Part shown: one piece after another, positions 17,510 to 25,652 of the stretch
Layout: each line of letters opens with the position of its first letter
Position numbering within the stretch: position 1 is the stretch's first letter
Assembly (NCBI RefSeq): GCF_000299875.1
Contig: NZ_AMRK01000005.1
Coordinates: forward strand, 1-64,000
DNA: 64,000 nt
Source of the DNA: Celeribacter baekdonensis B30
GTDB lineage: Bacteria; Pseudomonadota; Alphaproteobacteria; Rhodobacterales; Rhodobacteraceae
Direction: 5' to 3'
Translations under genes and position numbers: made by a program
Notes under the pieces: model-generated
Databases searched by the model: none
Seen by the model: only the letters and a program-made list of their open reading frames with translations
Told to the model about the DNA's origin: nothing

Positions 17510-17548
17510 CGCAATGCATTATCCTCTTGCGTCATAATTGCCTCTCAC

Positions 17549-17668
17549 TCACGCAAATTCCTTCGCTAAAACTTCCGCCTGCTGCAGAACCTTTTTCACG
17601 GATTCCGCCTGCAGATCCGGCGGGAAACCGTGTTTCTTCAAAATCCTGCGGATACTGACGGGATCGTC
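17549..17668 (-). pseudogene. Remnant: C-terminal tail of a type I restriction HsdR subunit
   Basis: Thirty-nine codons ending at a TGA. IRRILKKHGFPPDLQAES followed by VLQQAEVLA matches the C-terminal HsdR segment (the I-R-x-L-x-K-Y-G-x-P-P-D and VL-x-QAE pattern). No helicase or nuclease part and no HsdM/HsdS are present nearby, so this is a fossil of a lost restriction system. Confidence 0.6.
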
Positions 17669-18052
17669 CAATCCGGACGAGGTCTGTGGACGAAGCCGAA
17701 AATGTCTGCTGCGCAACTCGAAGCGCGCCGGAAAGCGGGGCTCTCCACTGCCAATCTGACACATGCATGCAGCGGGCCCTTCGAACGCCAAACCAGACTG
17801 CGAAGATGAGCGTGGCCCGGAGAAGTGATCTCAGACATACAAAAGAAGGAAAATGAGCTTGACCCAGACACCCAATTCGCGAAGCTGACCTTCGCTGCGG
17901 GAGCATCATCCCTCGCTTCGATGCCGCGGCATCCGGGGAAAGGTCGGCTTCCCGACTTTCGCCGGGAGAGCTCAAATCATGCTTTAGCGAGATGAGCGCT
18001 GCGCAATCTCAATCGCTTTTCGAGATAGCCGGATTGACCTGCCACTGAACTG
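17669..18052. other. Gap of decayed sequence
   Basis: No gene recognised between the HsdR tail and the IS3 fragment. Short frames on both strands lack ribosome-binding sites. Confidence 0.4.
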
Positions 18053-18250
18053 TCACCCAGTCACGATTTGAGACCGATTGATGTTTACGCCATCTGGCGC
18101 GGTTTGAGCAATCGCCCGACGCGCGGAGCTTTCATCTCGCGCAGCGGGGTGGGCGATTGCGGTGATCAGGGTTCGTGCGTGGTCAGTCGGGGTCTGGTAG
18201 TCCAAGGCTGAATGCGGGCGTTCTGTGTTGAACTCTGTCGCCCAGGGCGA
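18053..18250 (-). pseudogene. Remnant: C-terminus of an IS3-family transposase (OrfB)
   Basis: FNTERPHSALDYQTPTDHA is the usual end of the IS3 integrase core, followed by a C-terminal tail that ends at the TGA at 18053-18055. The catalytic part is absent. It is fused in frame to unrelated sequence on its N-terminal side, giving a chimeric open frame up to 18562. Confidence 0.7.
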
Positions 18251-18419
18251 TGTGACGCGGCACGACAGGCTTGCCAAGGCCGCCTTGAACCGGGACTGAC
18301 CGACGGGACAGGTGGTCCAGTTCGAGGCATCGAATTTCCCGATCCCCGTCGCCCCGGTTGCTCCGGCAAAACAGAGCGCTAGCCCCGGCAGGACCTGCGC
18401 CGAGATCGAACCGAAAATG

Positions 18420-18590
18420 ACGATGGCGCCCTTGTTTTTCGCAAGCTCCGCGCGCGCCGTGCCGCCCTTGGCGTCAATATCGGTGATAATCACCTTCACC
18501 CCATGCTCACAAAAAGCATTTCGCCACCGCAGCGCCAATTTTTGTGGCACCGCCAGGCACAATCGCGACTTTGTCCTTTAATTCGCGCAT
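18420..18590 (-). pseudogene. Remnant: N-terminus of a short-chain dehydrogenase/reductase
   Basis: From ATG 18590 the frame reads MRELKDKVAIVPGGATKIGAA, an SDR Rossmann start (normally V-T-G-G-x-x-x-I-G), and hits a stop after about 27 codons. A neighbouring frame continues with EHGVKVIITDIDAKGG, so one frameshift lies near 18510. The catalytic Tyr-Lys part is missing. Truncated and dead. Confidence 0.65.
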
Positions 18591-18731
18591 CGTGTGTGAC
18601 GTCAGCACCCATGGGACAGTTTCAAACTGTACCGCGCCGCTGCTCTCGCAGAGTGGCGCGGTCTTTGTGACGAATAAGCGGCAGTCTCACTGTACAAGCT
18701 GAGACAGGCTCGAATTGATCAGACTTCCCCC

Positions 18732-20351
18732 TCAGGGGCGCTCTTTCAGGCGAAACCTTTGGATTTTTCCGCTTTCCGTTTTGGGCAGTTGCTCCACAAA
18801 AATCACGGAACGCGGGTATTTGTAGGGCGCAACCGTTGCCTTCACGAAATCCTGCAATTCCTTGATCTTGCTGTCTGTGGCGGGGACGCCCTCCTTGAGA
18901 ACCACATGCGCCTGAACGATCTGACCGCGCGCCTCATCGGGCACCCCGATCACACCGCATTCCAGAATATCCGGATGCGCCAACAGAGCTGCCTCGACCT
19001 CCGGACCTGCGATATTATACCCCGCCGAGACGATCATATCGTCGGACCGTGACGCGAAATGGAAATAGCCGTCTTCGTCCTCGACGAATATGTCACCGGG
19101 CAGATTCCAGCCATCACGCACGAATTTTGTCTGACGATCATCGGCGAGGTAACGACAGCCCACCGGGCCGCGCACCGCCAGATGGCCGGGCGTGCCGCGC
19201 GGCACGTCGTTCATGTCGTCATCGACAATCTTCGCGATATAGCCGCTGAGCGGGCGTCCGGTGCAGCCTGCACGGGCGTCTTCGAAGCGGTTGGACATAT
19301 AGATATGTAGCAATTCCGTGCCGCCGATCCCGTCGAGCATCGGTTTGCCGGTCTTCTCCCGCCAGGCCTCGAACACCGGTGCGGGCAGGGTTTCCCCGGC
19401 AGAGACCGCGCAGCGCAGGCTCGACAAATCCGCGCCTTCCTCCATCGCCATCAACATCGCGCGATAGGCCGTGGGGGCGGTGAAACAGATCGTGGCGCGG
19501 TGCGTTTCGATGATCTCGATCAGCTCATTCGGTCCGGCCTTTTCCAAAAGAACGGCCGAAGCGCCATAGCGCAGCGGAAAGATCGCCAGGCCTCCGAGAC
19601 CAAAGGTAAAGGCCAGAGGCGGTGAGCCGACAAACACATCGTCGGGCCGCACATCGAGCACCTCCTTGGCATAAGCATCGGCGATGATCAAAAGATCGCG
19701 GTGAAAGTGCATCGTGGCTTTGGGCACGCCGGTGGAGCCGGAGGTGAACCCCAACAGCGCGACATCGTCACGCCCAGTCTCGACCCAGTAAAGATCGGTG
19801 GGTTTCTTGAGTGCCGCCAGATCGAGGGCCCCGTCCTGACCCGCCGTGCCATCGAAAGACACTACATGTTCGAGCGTCGGACATTCGCCCAGACAGGGTT
19901 CGATCTCGTCGAGCATCCGCATGTCGCAGAGCACGAGTTTGACCTCGACCTTCTCGATATATTGTTTCAGTTCCTTTTTGCGCATCATCGGCATGGTGTT
20001 GATCACCACGGCCCCGGCCTTGGTCGCGCCGAGCCAACAGGCTACGAGAGCGGGCGTGTTGGAGGACCGGATCAGGATGCGGTTGCCCGGAACGATGCCG
20101 TATTCCTCGACCAGAGCGCGGGCGATCTGGTTGGTCCAGTCGGAAAGTTCTCGATAGGTGCGGCTTCGGCCGGTGCCCGAAACGGCGATCCGGTCGCCAA
20201 AGCCGCGTTCCACCATGCGGTCGGTCAGTTCGACGGCGGCGTTCAGATGGTCAGGGTAGGGGAATTTCTCCAGAAGATAGACGGGCTGCGCCTCTTCGGG
20301 CGGCAGGTTGTCGCGACAAAACGTGTCGACATGTGCGCTTGGTCCAAGCAT
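18732..20351 (-). CDS. Aryl-CoA ligase (benzoate/2-aminobenzoate-CoA ligase family)
   Basis: 539 aa, AMP-forming acyl-CoA synthetase. The adenylation signature TSGSTGVPK is at 203-211; the later core motifs are GIGGTELLHIY, LPGDIFVEDEDGYFHF and SAGYNIAGPEVE, and the C-terminal catalytic Lys is in PKTESGKIQRF. The N-terminal part resembles benzoate- and 2-aminobenzoate-CoA ligases more than fatty-acyl ligases. It would activate an aromatic acid made by the upstream enzymes. ATG 20351 gives the family length, although the frame stays open upstream through a terminator-like hairpin. It is last in the minus-strand catabolic operon. Confidence 0.82.
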   Translation of the reverse strand: MLGPSAHVDTFCRDNLPPEEAQPVYLLEKFPYPDHLNAAVELTDRMVERGFGDRIAVSGTGRSRTYRELSDWTNQIARALVEEYGIVPGNRILIRSSNTPALVACWLGATKAGAVVINTMPMMRKKELKQYIEKVEVKLVLCDMRMLDEIEPCLGECPTLEHVVSFDGTAGQDGALDLAALKKPTDLYWVETGRDDVALLGFTSGSTGVPKATMHFHRDLLIIADAYAKEVLDVRPDDVFVGSPPLAFTFGLGGLAIFPLRYGASAVLLEKAGPNELIEIIETHRATICFTAPTAYRAMLMAMEEGADLSSLRCAVSAGETLPAPVFEAWREKTGKPMLDGIGGTELLHIYMSNRFEDARAGCTGRPLSGYIAKIVDDDMNDVPRGTPGHLAVRGPVGCRYLADDRQTKFVRDGWNLPGDIFVEDEDGYFHFASRSDDMIVSAGYNIAGPEVEAALLAHPDILECGVIGVPDEARGQIVQAHVVLKEGVPATDSKIKELQDFVKATVAPYKYPRSVIFVEQLPKTESGKIQRFRLKERP

Positions 20352-20380
20352 GGCATTCGTCCTGTGATGGGAAGGGAAAA

Positions 20381-20420
20381 GCCCGCGGCAGCGCCAAGAG
20401 GGAATGCGCCCTCCGCGGGC
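20381..20420 (-). terminator. Intercistronic hairpin with T tail before the CoA ligase gene
   Basis: GCCCGCGG and CCGCGGGC form an outer 8-bp stem around an inner GAGGG/CCCTC stem. On the minus strand it is followed by TTTT. It lies between the porin and ligase genes, so it may terminate or attenuate read-through and lower ligase expression, or give the ligase its own transcription unit. Confidence 0.6.
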
Positions 20421-20461
20421 GGTCGACGGCAAAGCCCGCGGGCTCTGCCGGACCATTCGGA

Positions 20462-21331
20462 TCAGAAGAGTTTCATCAGACGGAGTTCGGCGACCACGTC
20501 GTTTTTGAACCCGTCCTCGACGTAGAGATCTGTCGCCAACATGCCCTGCACCTGAACGGTTTGGGACAGGAAGGTGTTGGCATAGAGCCGCACCTGATCG
20601 CGGCGCGTTTTCAGCCCGCTGTAGATCCCATCGTAATCCACCTCGCCGCCGAACTGGCCGGAATAGCCGATGGACATCGAGGCAGTCGGCCCGAATTGCT
20701 TGCGAAAGGCGACCTGAACCTGAGAGGCCGGATTGCGGGAGACCTCGACACCGGATTCGGTATGATCAAAGCTGAACGCCACATCGGCAATCGCATCGAG
20801 ATAGAGGCCGTTGCCCAGCCCCTGAATCAACGCCACCTGCGGCGTGAACGTCCAGGCCCCGCTGCCAAAACTCACATCGCCCATCTCATAGGCGCCGGTC
20901 GGTGCCGTGAGAAAGGCCGTGACGCCGACCGTGGTGCCCGTCTCCGGATTGGCGGGTTTCACCGGCCAATAGCTGACGCCCAGCGTCAGATCGCCAATCC
21001 CGTCAGAGGTGGGCATGTCCGCGCCACCGATCTCGGCGGTGCTGAAGCTGCCGAAGGGCAGCACGGCCTGAAACATGACGGGTTCGCCGCCGATGTCCGT
21101 GTAATGCAGCCCGCGCAGCACGGCGACATTGGCGGTGACCTCGGAAGACGGCACATCGGTACCGCCGAAATTCAGCTCGGTGGCCGAGGAATGTTGCAGA
21201 TACAGCAGGCCGATATCGGTGCCCGGCGGCAGCATGGCATAGTCGCCCGGCGCGACGTCGATGGCGTGGGCCGGCAGGCCGCCGAGGGCAAGGCCGGCGC
21301 CCAGTGCGAATTGGGTCAAGTGACGTTTCAT
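20462..21331 (-). CDS. Outer-membrane channel, meta-pathway (SphA/MetA-deg) type
   Basis: 289 aa. Signal peptide 1-23 (GLPAHA). The mature protein is a run of alternating amphipathic strands with Gly and aromatic pairs (LTLGVSYWPV, FTPQVALIQGLGNG, SIGYSGQFGG) and ends with Phe at the C-terminus, as for beta-barrel proteins of the phenol-degradation meta-pathway family. These are thought to admit aromatic or hydrophobic substrates. It sits inside the aromatic operon, which supports substrate uptake. Topology and substrate are inferred. Confidence 0.82.
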   Translation of the reverse strand: MKRHLTQFALGAGLALGGLPAHAIDVAPGDYAMLPPGTDIGLLYLQHSSATELNFGGTDVPSSEVTANVAVLRGLHYTDIGGEPVMFQAVLPFGSFSTAEIGGADMPTSDGIGDLTLGVSYWPVKPANPETGTTVGVTAFLTAPTGAYEMGDVSFGSGAWTFTPQVALIQGLGNGLYLDAIADVAFSFDHTESGVEVSRNPASQVQVAFRKQFGPTASMSIGYSGQFGGEVDYDGIYSGLKTRRDQVRLYANTFLSQTVQVQGMLATDLYVEDGFKNDVVAELRLMKLF

Positions 21332-21388
21332 GGTGATTTTCCTGTTGTTTGGCGTGTTTTGTCGGTGTTGCGCACGGGGTTCGTGCGG

Positions 21389-21949
21389 TTAGAAACGCCC
21401 CTCTTCGGGGGGCTCTGTGGGGCCCTTCGGGCCGAGACCACGCCAGCTCCGGTCGAGATAGACCAAGGTGTCGGAGGTGGCGGGATGCGAATGTCTGTCG
21501 TTGCAGGTGGGGCAGATGCCCTCGCGCAGCTCTGCGGCCACGACGGTGGCGCCGTCGAGCGGCATGGTTTTGTGAATCTCCGCGCGAAACCATGTGCCGA
21601 TCCGGCGATAGCGTGGCTCCCCGGTCGGCAAGCTTTCCCAGTCGATATCCGGCCCAAACCGATCCGCCCCCGGCGTCGCGCAGAGAGTCGCGAGGTCGAT
21701 GTCCTCGTAGCGCGGGAAGTGGATGACCATGGTGCCAGCGGCGAGCAGGGCCTCCGCGACGCGGGAATGGCGCGACAGAGACATGCCGACGAGCGGCGGC
21801 TCTGCGCTGATCGAAAACAGCGAACTGACGGTCAGGGCGACAGGGCCGTCGGGCGTGTTGGCGGTCAGGATGGCGACCCCGGCGGGATGATGGCGAAAGG
21901 CGCTGCGAAACGCGTCGGAAAGCGGGTCTGTCATAAGGTGGTCTTTCAT
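21389..21949 (-). CDS. Flavin reductase, partner of the two-component monooxygenase
   Basis: 186 aa, FMN-binding split-barrel reductase of the HpaC/HsaB type: N-terminal FRSAFRHHPAGVAILTANTPDGP, then LTVSSLFSISAEPPLVGMSLSRHS. It would supply reduced flavin to the acyl-CoA-dehydrogenase-fold oxygenase two genes upstream. Its start ATGA overlaps the stop of the esterase gene; an alternative start is 21934. The C-terminal tail holds CPTCNDRHSH, a Cys/His cluster not usual in the family, which could bind a metal. Confidence 0.85.
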   Translation of the reverse strand: MKDHLMTDPLSDAFRSAFRHHPAGVAILTANTPDGPVALTVSSLFSISAEPPLVGMSLSRHSRVAEALLAAGTMVIHFPRYEDIDLATLCATPGADRFGPDIDWESLPTGEPRYRRIGTWFRAEIHKTMPLDGATVVAAELREGICPTCNDRHSHPATSDTLVYLDRSWRGLGPKGPTEPPEEGRF

Positions 21950-23307
21950 GTCTTGTCCTCACCATCGGGGGCGGCCGTGAACTCCTGTCGGGAGGCTTGC
22001 GGCGCGCCCTGTACGAAGGCGGCTAGATCGCGACGCATCGCTTGGCTCAGGCCCTCAAAGGCGCTGTCCGACCAACCGTTCAACATCGGCGCATCCTGCC
22101 AATCGGCGCGGTTGCCGAATTGGAACGGCAGATCGAAACAATGGGTGGCGCCGAGATTGTCGCAGCCGCAAAACGCGCCGAAGGTGCGGCGGATGACGGT
22201 TTGGCTGCGGGCCTCGGCGGCCTGCGCGATGGCCTCCGAAAATCCTCCGAATTGTGCCCATGTGGCGCGCGAGACGGTTTCCGCCCATGCCGCCGACCAG
22301 CTTGCCGGGCAGCGATGGCCCTGCGCGGGCTGTGCCGTCAGATCGCGGCGCAAGAGGTTCAGCCGTTCGGCCTCTGCCTCGGGGTCAAGCGGCGGCAGAA
22401 ACACCGACATCTCGTCCCATGTGCTGCGAATATAGAGCGCGCCGACGTGCAGCCGCCCACTGGCGTCCGTTTGCGGCCAGACCGGAAGATACATTGGCGC
22501 CATGCGGCCCGGTTCAAACCGCGTCTCGCCCAAGGTTTTCGCCCCGGCGCGCAGCTGTGTCTGCCGGTCCGGACCTGCCGCATCCACCTCCTGTGTGAAC
22601 CCATGCCGGTGCTCTGCGGACCAAGGCGCAATCTCCGGGATGCTCATCAATGCGACTCGCGAAAACAGCCCCTCGGCCCGATCCCATCCCGCCAAGGCCC
22701 AAGCATACCACGCCCCGGCGGATTGCCCCGCGAGCGTCACCCGCGCCGGGTCGCCGCCAAAGCCACGGATGTTGTCCCGGACCCAGCGCAGCGCGGTCAG
22801 GATGTCCTCCATCGGGCGGTGCATGTGCGGCGTGCTTTTGTCTTGCGATCCGGCATCTTCGCAATGTCCAGCGGGGCCGATGCGATAATTGAGGGTGACG
22901 ACGATCATCCCTTCTTTCGCCAGCGCCTCGCCACGGTACCACCGCGCCGAGCCGCCGCCGCTGACCCAGGCGCCGCCATGCAGAAACACCAGAACGGGAC
23001 AGTCTTTTGCCCCGTCCGGGTGCCATATGTTGAGGTAAAACGCCTCATCGCTTTGCGGATTGTCGGCAACCCCCGGCCCCATGATGCGTTCGAGGCGGCT
23101 CGGGAGTTGCGGGAAAACCGGCACGTCGGTGAGCTCTGTCACTGCCTGTCGATCTTCTGCGGGCCGAACTGCGGAGCGCGGGTTCCGCGGATCGCTGAGC
23201 CTTCCGTAGCGAAGCCCGAGATGCGCGCGCACCACAGATTTGGGGATAGCTTCCCCGATCAGGGCGGCAGAACCGCCCTGTGGGACTGTATTCACCTGTC
23301 TGGACAT
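21946..23307 (-). CDS. Type-B carboxylesterase
   Basis: 453 aa alpha/beta-hydrolase of the pNB-esterase/cholinesterase family. HGGAW (110-114) forms the oxyanion hole, Ser196 lies in TLAGQSAGAW, and the late GATHCFDLPFQFGN segment holds the catalytic His next to the usual DLPF/ELPF. The N-terminal 90 residues are typical of the family. No signal peptide, so cytosolic. It lies 2 bp downstream of the monooxygenase gene and overlaps the flavin reductase start, so it should hydrolyse an ester made or imported by this pathway. Confidence 0.85.
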   Translation of the reverse strand: MSRQVNTVPQGGSAALIGEAIPKSVVRAHLGLRYGRLSDPRNPRSAVRPAEDRQAVTELTDVPVFPQLPSRLERIMGPGVADNPQSDEAFYLNIWHPDGAKDCPVLVFLHGGAWVSGGGSARWYRGEALAKEGMIVVTLNYRIGPAGHCEDAGSQDKSTPHMHRPMEDILTALRWVRDNIRGFGGDPARVTLAGQSAGAWYAWALAGWDRAEGLFSRVALMSIPEIAPWSAEHRHGFTQEVDAAGPDRQTQLRAGAKTLGETRFEPGRMAPMYLPVWPQTDASGRLHVGALYIRSTWDEMSVFLPPLDPEAEAERLNLLRRDLTAQPAQGHRCPASWSAAWAETVSRATWAQFGGFSEAIAQAAEARSQTVIRRTFGAFCGCDNLGATHCFDLPFQFGNRADWQDAPMLNGWSDSAFEGLSQAMRRDLAAFVQGAPQASRQEFTAAPDGEDKT

Positions 23308-23309
23308 GA

Positions 23310-24497
23310 TCAGACCAGAGGCGTTGGAGGCGTGATGCCCAAGAGGCTCGCCCCGCCAATCTCATAGCACAGCGGGCTGGCGGCGATGGCGTGGCGTGCG
23401 CCGGTGTTCACATCGCGCCAGAGACGACCAAGCGGGCTGCGTTCGGCAAAGGTCGCGGTGCCGTGGATCGTTGCCAGATCGTTCATCACCTCGCCGAGAT
23501 TGGCGGTCGCATGGGCGCCGTAGTTGCGCACGCGGGCGCGATCTTCGGGCGACAATGGCGTGGTGCCCATGGCCGCCGCATCGATCAGATCCGCCGCCGC
23601 CTGAAGGCTCATTTCGGCCGCGTCGATCTTGGCCTTGGCCATGCCGATGGCCTGCACGAAAGCGCCGGAGGTGTTTTGCGGATGATAGGTCGAATAGGTG
23701 ATCGGGCGCTTACCTGCCGCATCGATCACATAGTCGAGCGCCGCTTTTGCCCCCCCGAGCGGACCGGAGATGATTACCGTCGGGAACATCGACACAGGCG
23801 TGAGGCGTTGCAGAAAGCTCGCCTCCGGCGACATCTCGTAGCCCGGCCCAAGGACGGAACCGCCATCGGCGATCTGATCGGCGGGGACCACCACGTTTTG
23901 GGCAACGAAATTGTTGCTCCCCGTGCCGCGCATCCCGATGGTGTACCATGTGTCCTTGATAGTGAAATCGCTCTTGTGCAACAGGACAAAGCCCGGCGCG
24001 GGGTCTGCGCCTTCGGCCTCGATCACCGCGATGGCGCCAATCGCCCATTCGGAGTTGAGGATGTTGGAGCCCCAAGCCCATTCGCCATTCACCCGGTAGC
24101 CATCGCTTTCGCGCACCGCCGTGGCGCCGAGATTTGTGATGACGGAGGCCATGCGTTCGTATTTACCCTTGCTAAAGGCCCGTTTCCAGGCGCTTTCGGG
24201 AAAGCGCAGCGCCAATTGCGAGGACACCGAAGAGATCACAGAAATCCATGCCGAATTGGGGCAATAGGTGCCGATCACGGTGGTCACATCCAACAGCATC
24301 CGCGCGCCGCCCTCAAAACCGCCATAGGCTTTGAGCGCGTTGATGCCAAAGATTCCAATGCTGTCGAGCGCCTGGATCGAGGCGTCGGTCACACGGCGAC
24401 CGGCATCGGTTTCGGCGGCATTGTCGCGCAGGATCGGGCCGATTCCATGCACCTTGGCGATCAGTTCCTGTGTCAGGCTTTTCGAAGCGGCGGTCAT
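23310..24497 (-). CDS. Flavin-dependent monooxygenase, acyl-CoA-dehydrogenase fold (HsaA/HpaB-C2 group)
   Basis: 395 aa. N-terminal helical domain (IGPILRDNAAETDAGRRVTDASI), middle region NGEWAWGSNILNSEWAIGA and FTIKDTWYTIGMRGTGSNNFVAQNVVVP, the last being a hallmark of group D two-component monooxygenases. C-terminal helices end ASPLCYEIGGAS. These enzymes take FADH2 or FMNH2 from a separate reductase and hydroxylate aromatic rings, and the matching reductase lies two genes downstream. It overlaps the NTF2-like gene by 4 nt (ATGA). Alternative: a true acyl-CoA dehydrogenase, less likely because the catalytic Glu context is absent. Confidence 0.85.
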   Translation of the reverse strand: MTAASKSLTQELIAKVHGIGPILRDNAAETDAGRRVTDASIQALDSIGIFGINALKAYGGFEGGARMLLDVTTVIGTYCPNSAWISVISSVSSQLALRFPESAWKRAFSKGKYERMASVITNLGATAVRESDGYRVNGEWAWGSNILNSEWAIGAIAVIEAEGADPAPGFVLLHKSDFTIKDTWYTIGMRGTGSNNFVAQNVVVPADQIADGGSVLGPGYEMSPEASFLQRLTPVSMFPTVIISGPLGGAKAALDYVIDAAGKRPITYSTYHPQNTSGAFVQAIGMAKAKIDAAEMSLQAAADLIDAAAMGTTPLSPEDRARVRNYGAHATANLGEVMNDLATIHGTATFAERSPLGRLWRDVNTGARHAIAASPLCYEIGGASLLGITPPTPLV

Positions 24498-24910
24498 GCG
24501 GAAGCCTCCCCAAAGCCGAAGGCGGCGTTCACGGCGGCCATATCCATGATCTCGCGCACGGCGGTGATTTTGCCGTTTTTCACGGTGAAGACGTCGACAA
24601 GTTCGACATCGAGGAGATTGCCATTGTGCAATTCGGCACTCTCAGAGAGGTGCAAAAAGCCCATGCCAGCCGCTTCGTCGGCATAAAGCCCCTTAACCGT
24701 CATCTTCAGCGTGCCGGGTTTGAACGCCTCGCCCAAACCGCTGAGAAGCTCGCCGAAAAAGCCGTCCCAGCCTTCATAAGTCTTGGCAATTGGGCAGGTC
24801 TTGCCGACTACGGTCCAGGTCATGTCTTCCGCCATGACGGTTTTCAAAAGGGCGATGTCTTGAGTGCTATGGCCTTGCCAAAAGGCCTCGATTGTGGATT
24901 TTACAGTCAT
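24494..24910 (-). CDS. SnoaL-like (NTF2 fold) protein
   Basis: 138 aa. NTF2-like pattern: STIEAFWQGHSTQDIALLKTVMAEDMTWTV, then a central EGWDGFFGELL helix and a C-terminal DVFTVKNGKITAVREIMD. Such proteins are often isomerases, cyclases or hydratases in aromatic and polyketide pathways. Catalytic residues cannot be assigned. AGGGA precedes ATG 24910. The stop codon overlaps the monooxygenase start. Confidence 0.8.
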   Translation of the reverse strand: MTVKSTIEAFWQGHSTQDIALLKTVMAEDMTWTVVGKTCPIAKTYEGWDGFFGELLSGLGEAFKPGTLKMTVKGLYADEAAGMGFLHLSESAELHNGNLLDVELVDVFTVKNGKITAVREIMDMAAVNAAFGFGEASA

Positions 24911-25003
24911 TGTTTTCCCTGTGGTTGGTAAGGATCACAGCTCTCCTGTCCCCCGGCAAGTGCCGGGGGAGGCTGTGTTTTTCGTGTTTGAAAGATCAGG
25001 CGA

Positions 25004-25432
25004 TCAGATGAAGCGCACTTCGTGCTCGGCGCCCAGACGCATGACTTCGGCGGGATCGACCAGCCCGTCGATGGCAACCATGTAGTCGTACATCGTTGCG
25101 GTCGGGGACACGACGACGAGCGCACGCGCCAAGGCGCCAGAGCGGTTGAAGATCGCGTGCGGAATGCCCCGCGGCAGGGTCACTGTGTCGCCGGTGCTGG
25201 CGGTGATCACCTTGCCTTCGGTTTCGAATTCCAATCTGCCTTCGAGCAGGTAGAGGATTTCGTCCTGTAAATCATGCACATGGGTCGGAACGAAACTTTC
25301 TGGGCCGAATTCGGCATGCATGAGCATCGAAGTTTCCGAGACGTGCAGCGGCAGGTAGGGCTCGCCGAGAATGGTCCATTTTTGCCCCTTGAAGCTTTCT
25401 CCTGCGAAGGTGGCGCCTTTACTGAATTCCAT
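25004..25432 (-). CDS. Cupin protein, first gene of the aromatic operon
   Basis: 142-aa single cupin. Motif 1 around FVPTHVHDLQDEILYLLEGRLEFE (53-76 region) has the HxH and Glu metal ligands, and motif 2 is LPRGIPHAIFNRSG with the late His. It may be a dioxygenase, isomerase or a binding protein. ATG 25432 has GGAGA 6 nt upstream and is better than the in-frame start at 25456. It heads the operon opposite the AraC gene; there is a 93-bp gap to the next gene. Confidence 0.82.
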   Translation of the reverse strand: MEFSKGATFAGESFKGQKWTILGEPYLPLHVSETSMLMHAEFGPESFVPTHVHDLQDEILYLLEGRLEFETEGKVITASTGDTVTLPRGIPHAIFNRSGALARALVVVSPTATMYDYMVAIDGLVDPAEVMRLGAEHEVRFI

Positions 25433-25652
25433 GTGTATTCTCCACTGTTGGTGCATTTGTTTTTGTTGTCACCTGTCGTCCGAGTGGTCAGATGTTATGC
25501 GTTTGACCCAGAATGATCCGGTTTTCCCGATCTTTGACCTTCACGTCCCCCAACTCTCTTGACGGCATGTGCGTTTGAATGCGTAGATGCTTTAAGAATG
25601 AAGTTTATTCGGGCGGACCGGATATCCGATTTCTGCAGGGAATGTTCAAATC

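Noticed and set aside
18306-18562. The 169-codon minus-strand frame as a real hypothetical gene
   Set aside because: It is a join of an SDR fragment and an IS3 tail, so its openness is accidental.
20333-22435. 700-codon open frame on the plus strand opposite the CoA ligase start, porin, flavin reductase and esterase genes
   Set aside because: It lies opposite several clearly recognisable genes, and its residue composition (Arg, His, Gly rich) is that of an antisense GC-rich frame. No family resemblance.
22042-24686. Two long plus-strand frames (441 and 431 codons) opposite the esterase and monooxygenase
   Set aside because: Antisense shadows of high-GC genes; the minus-strand genes have motifs and operon spacing.
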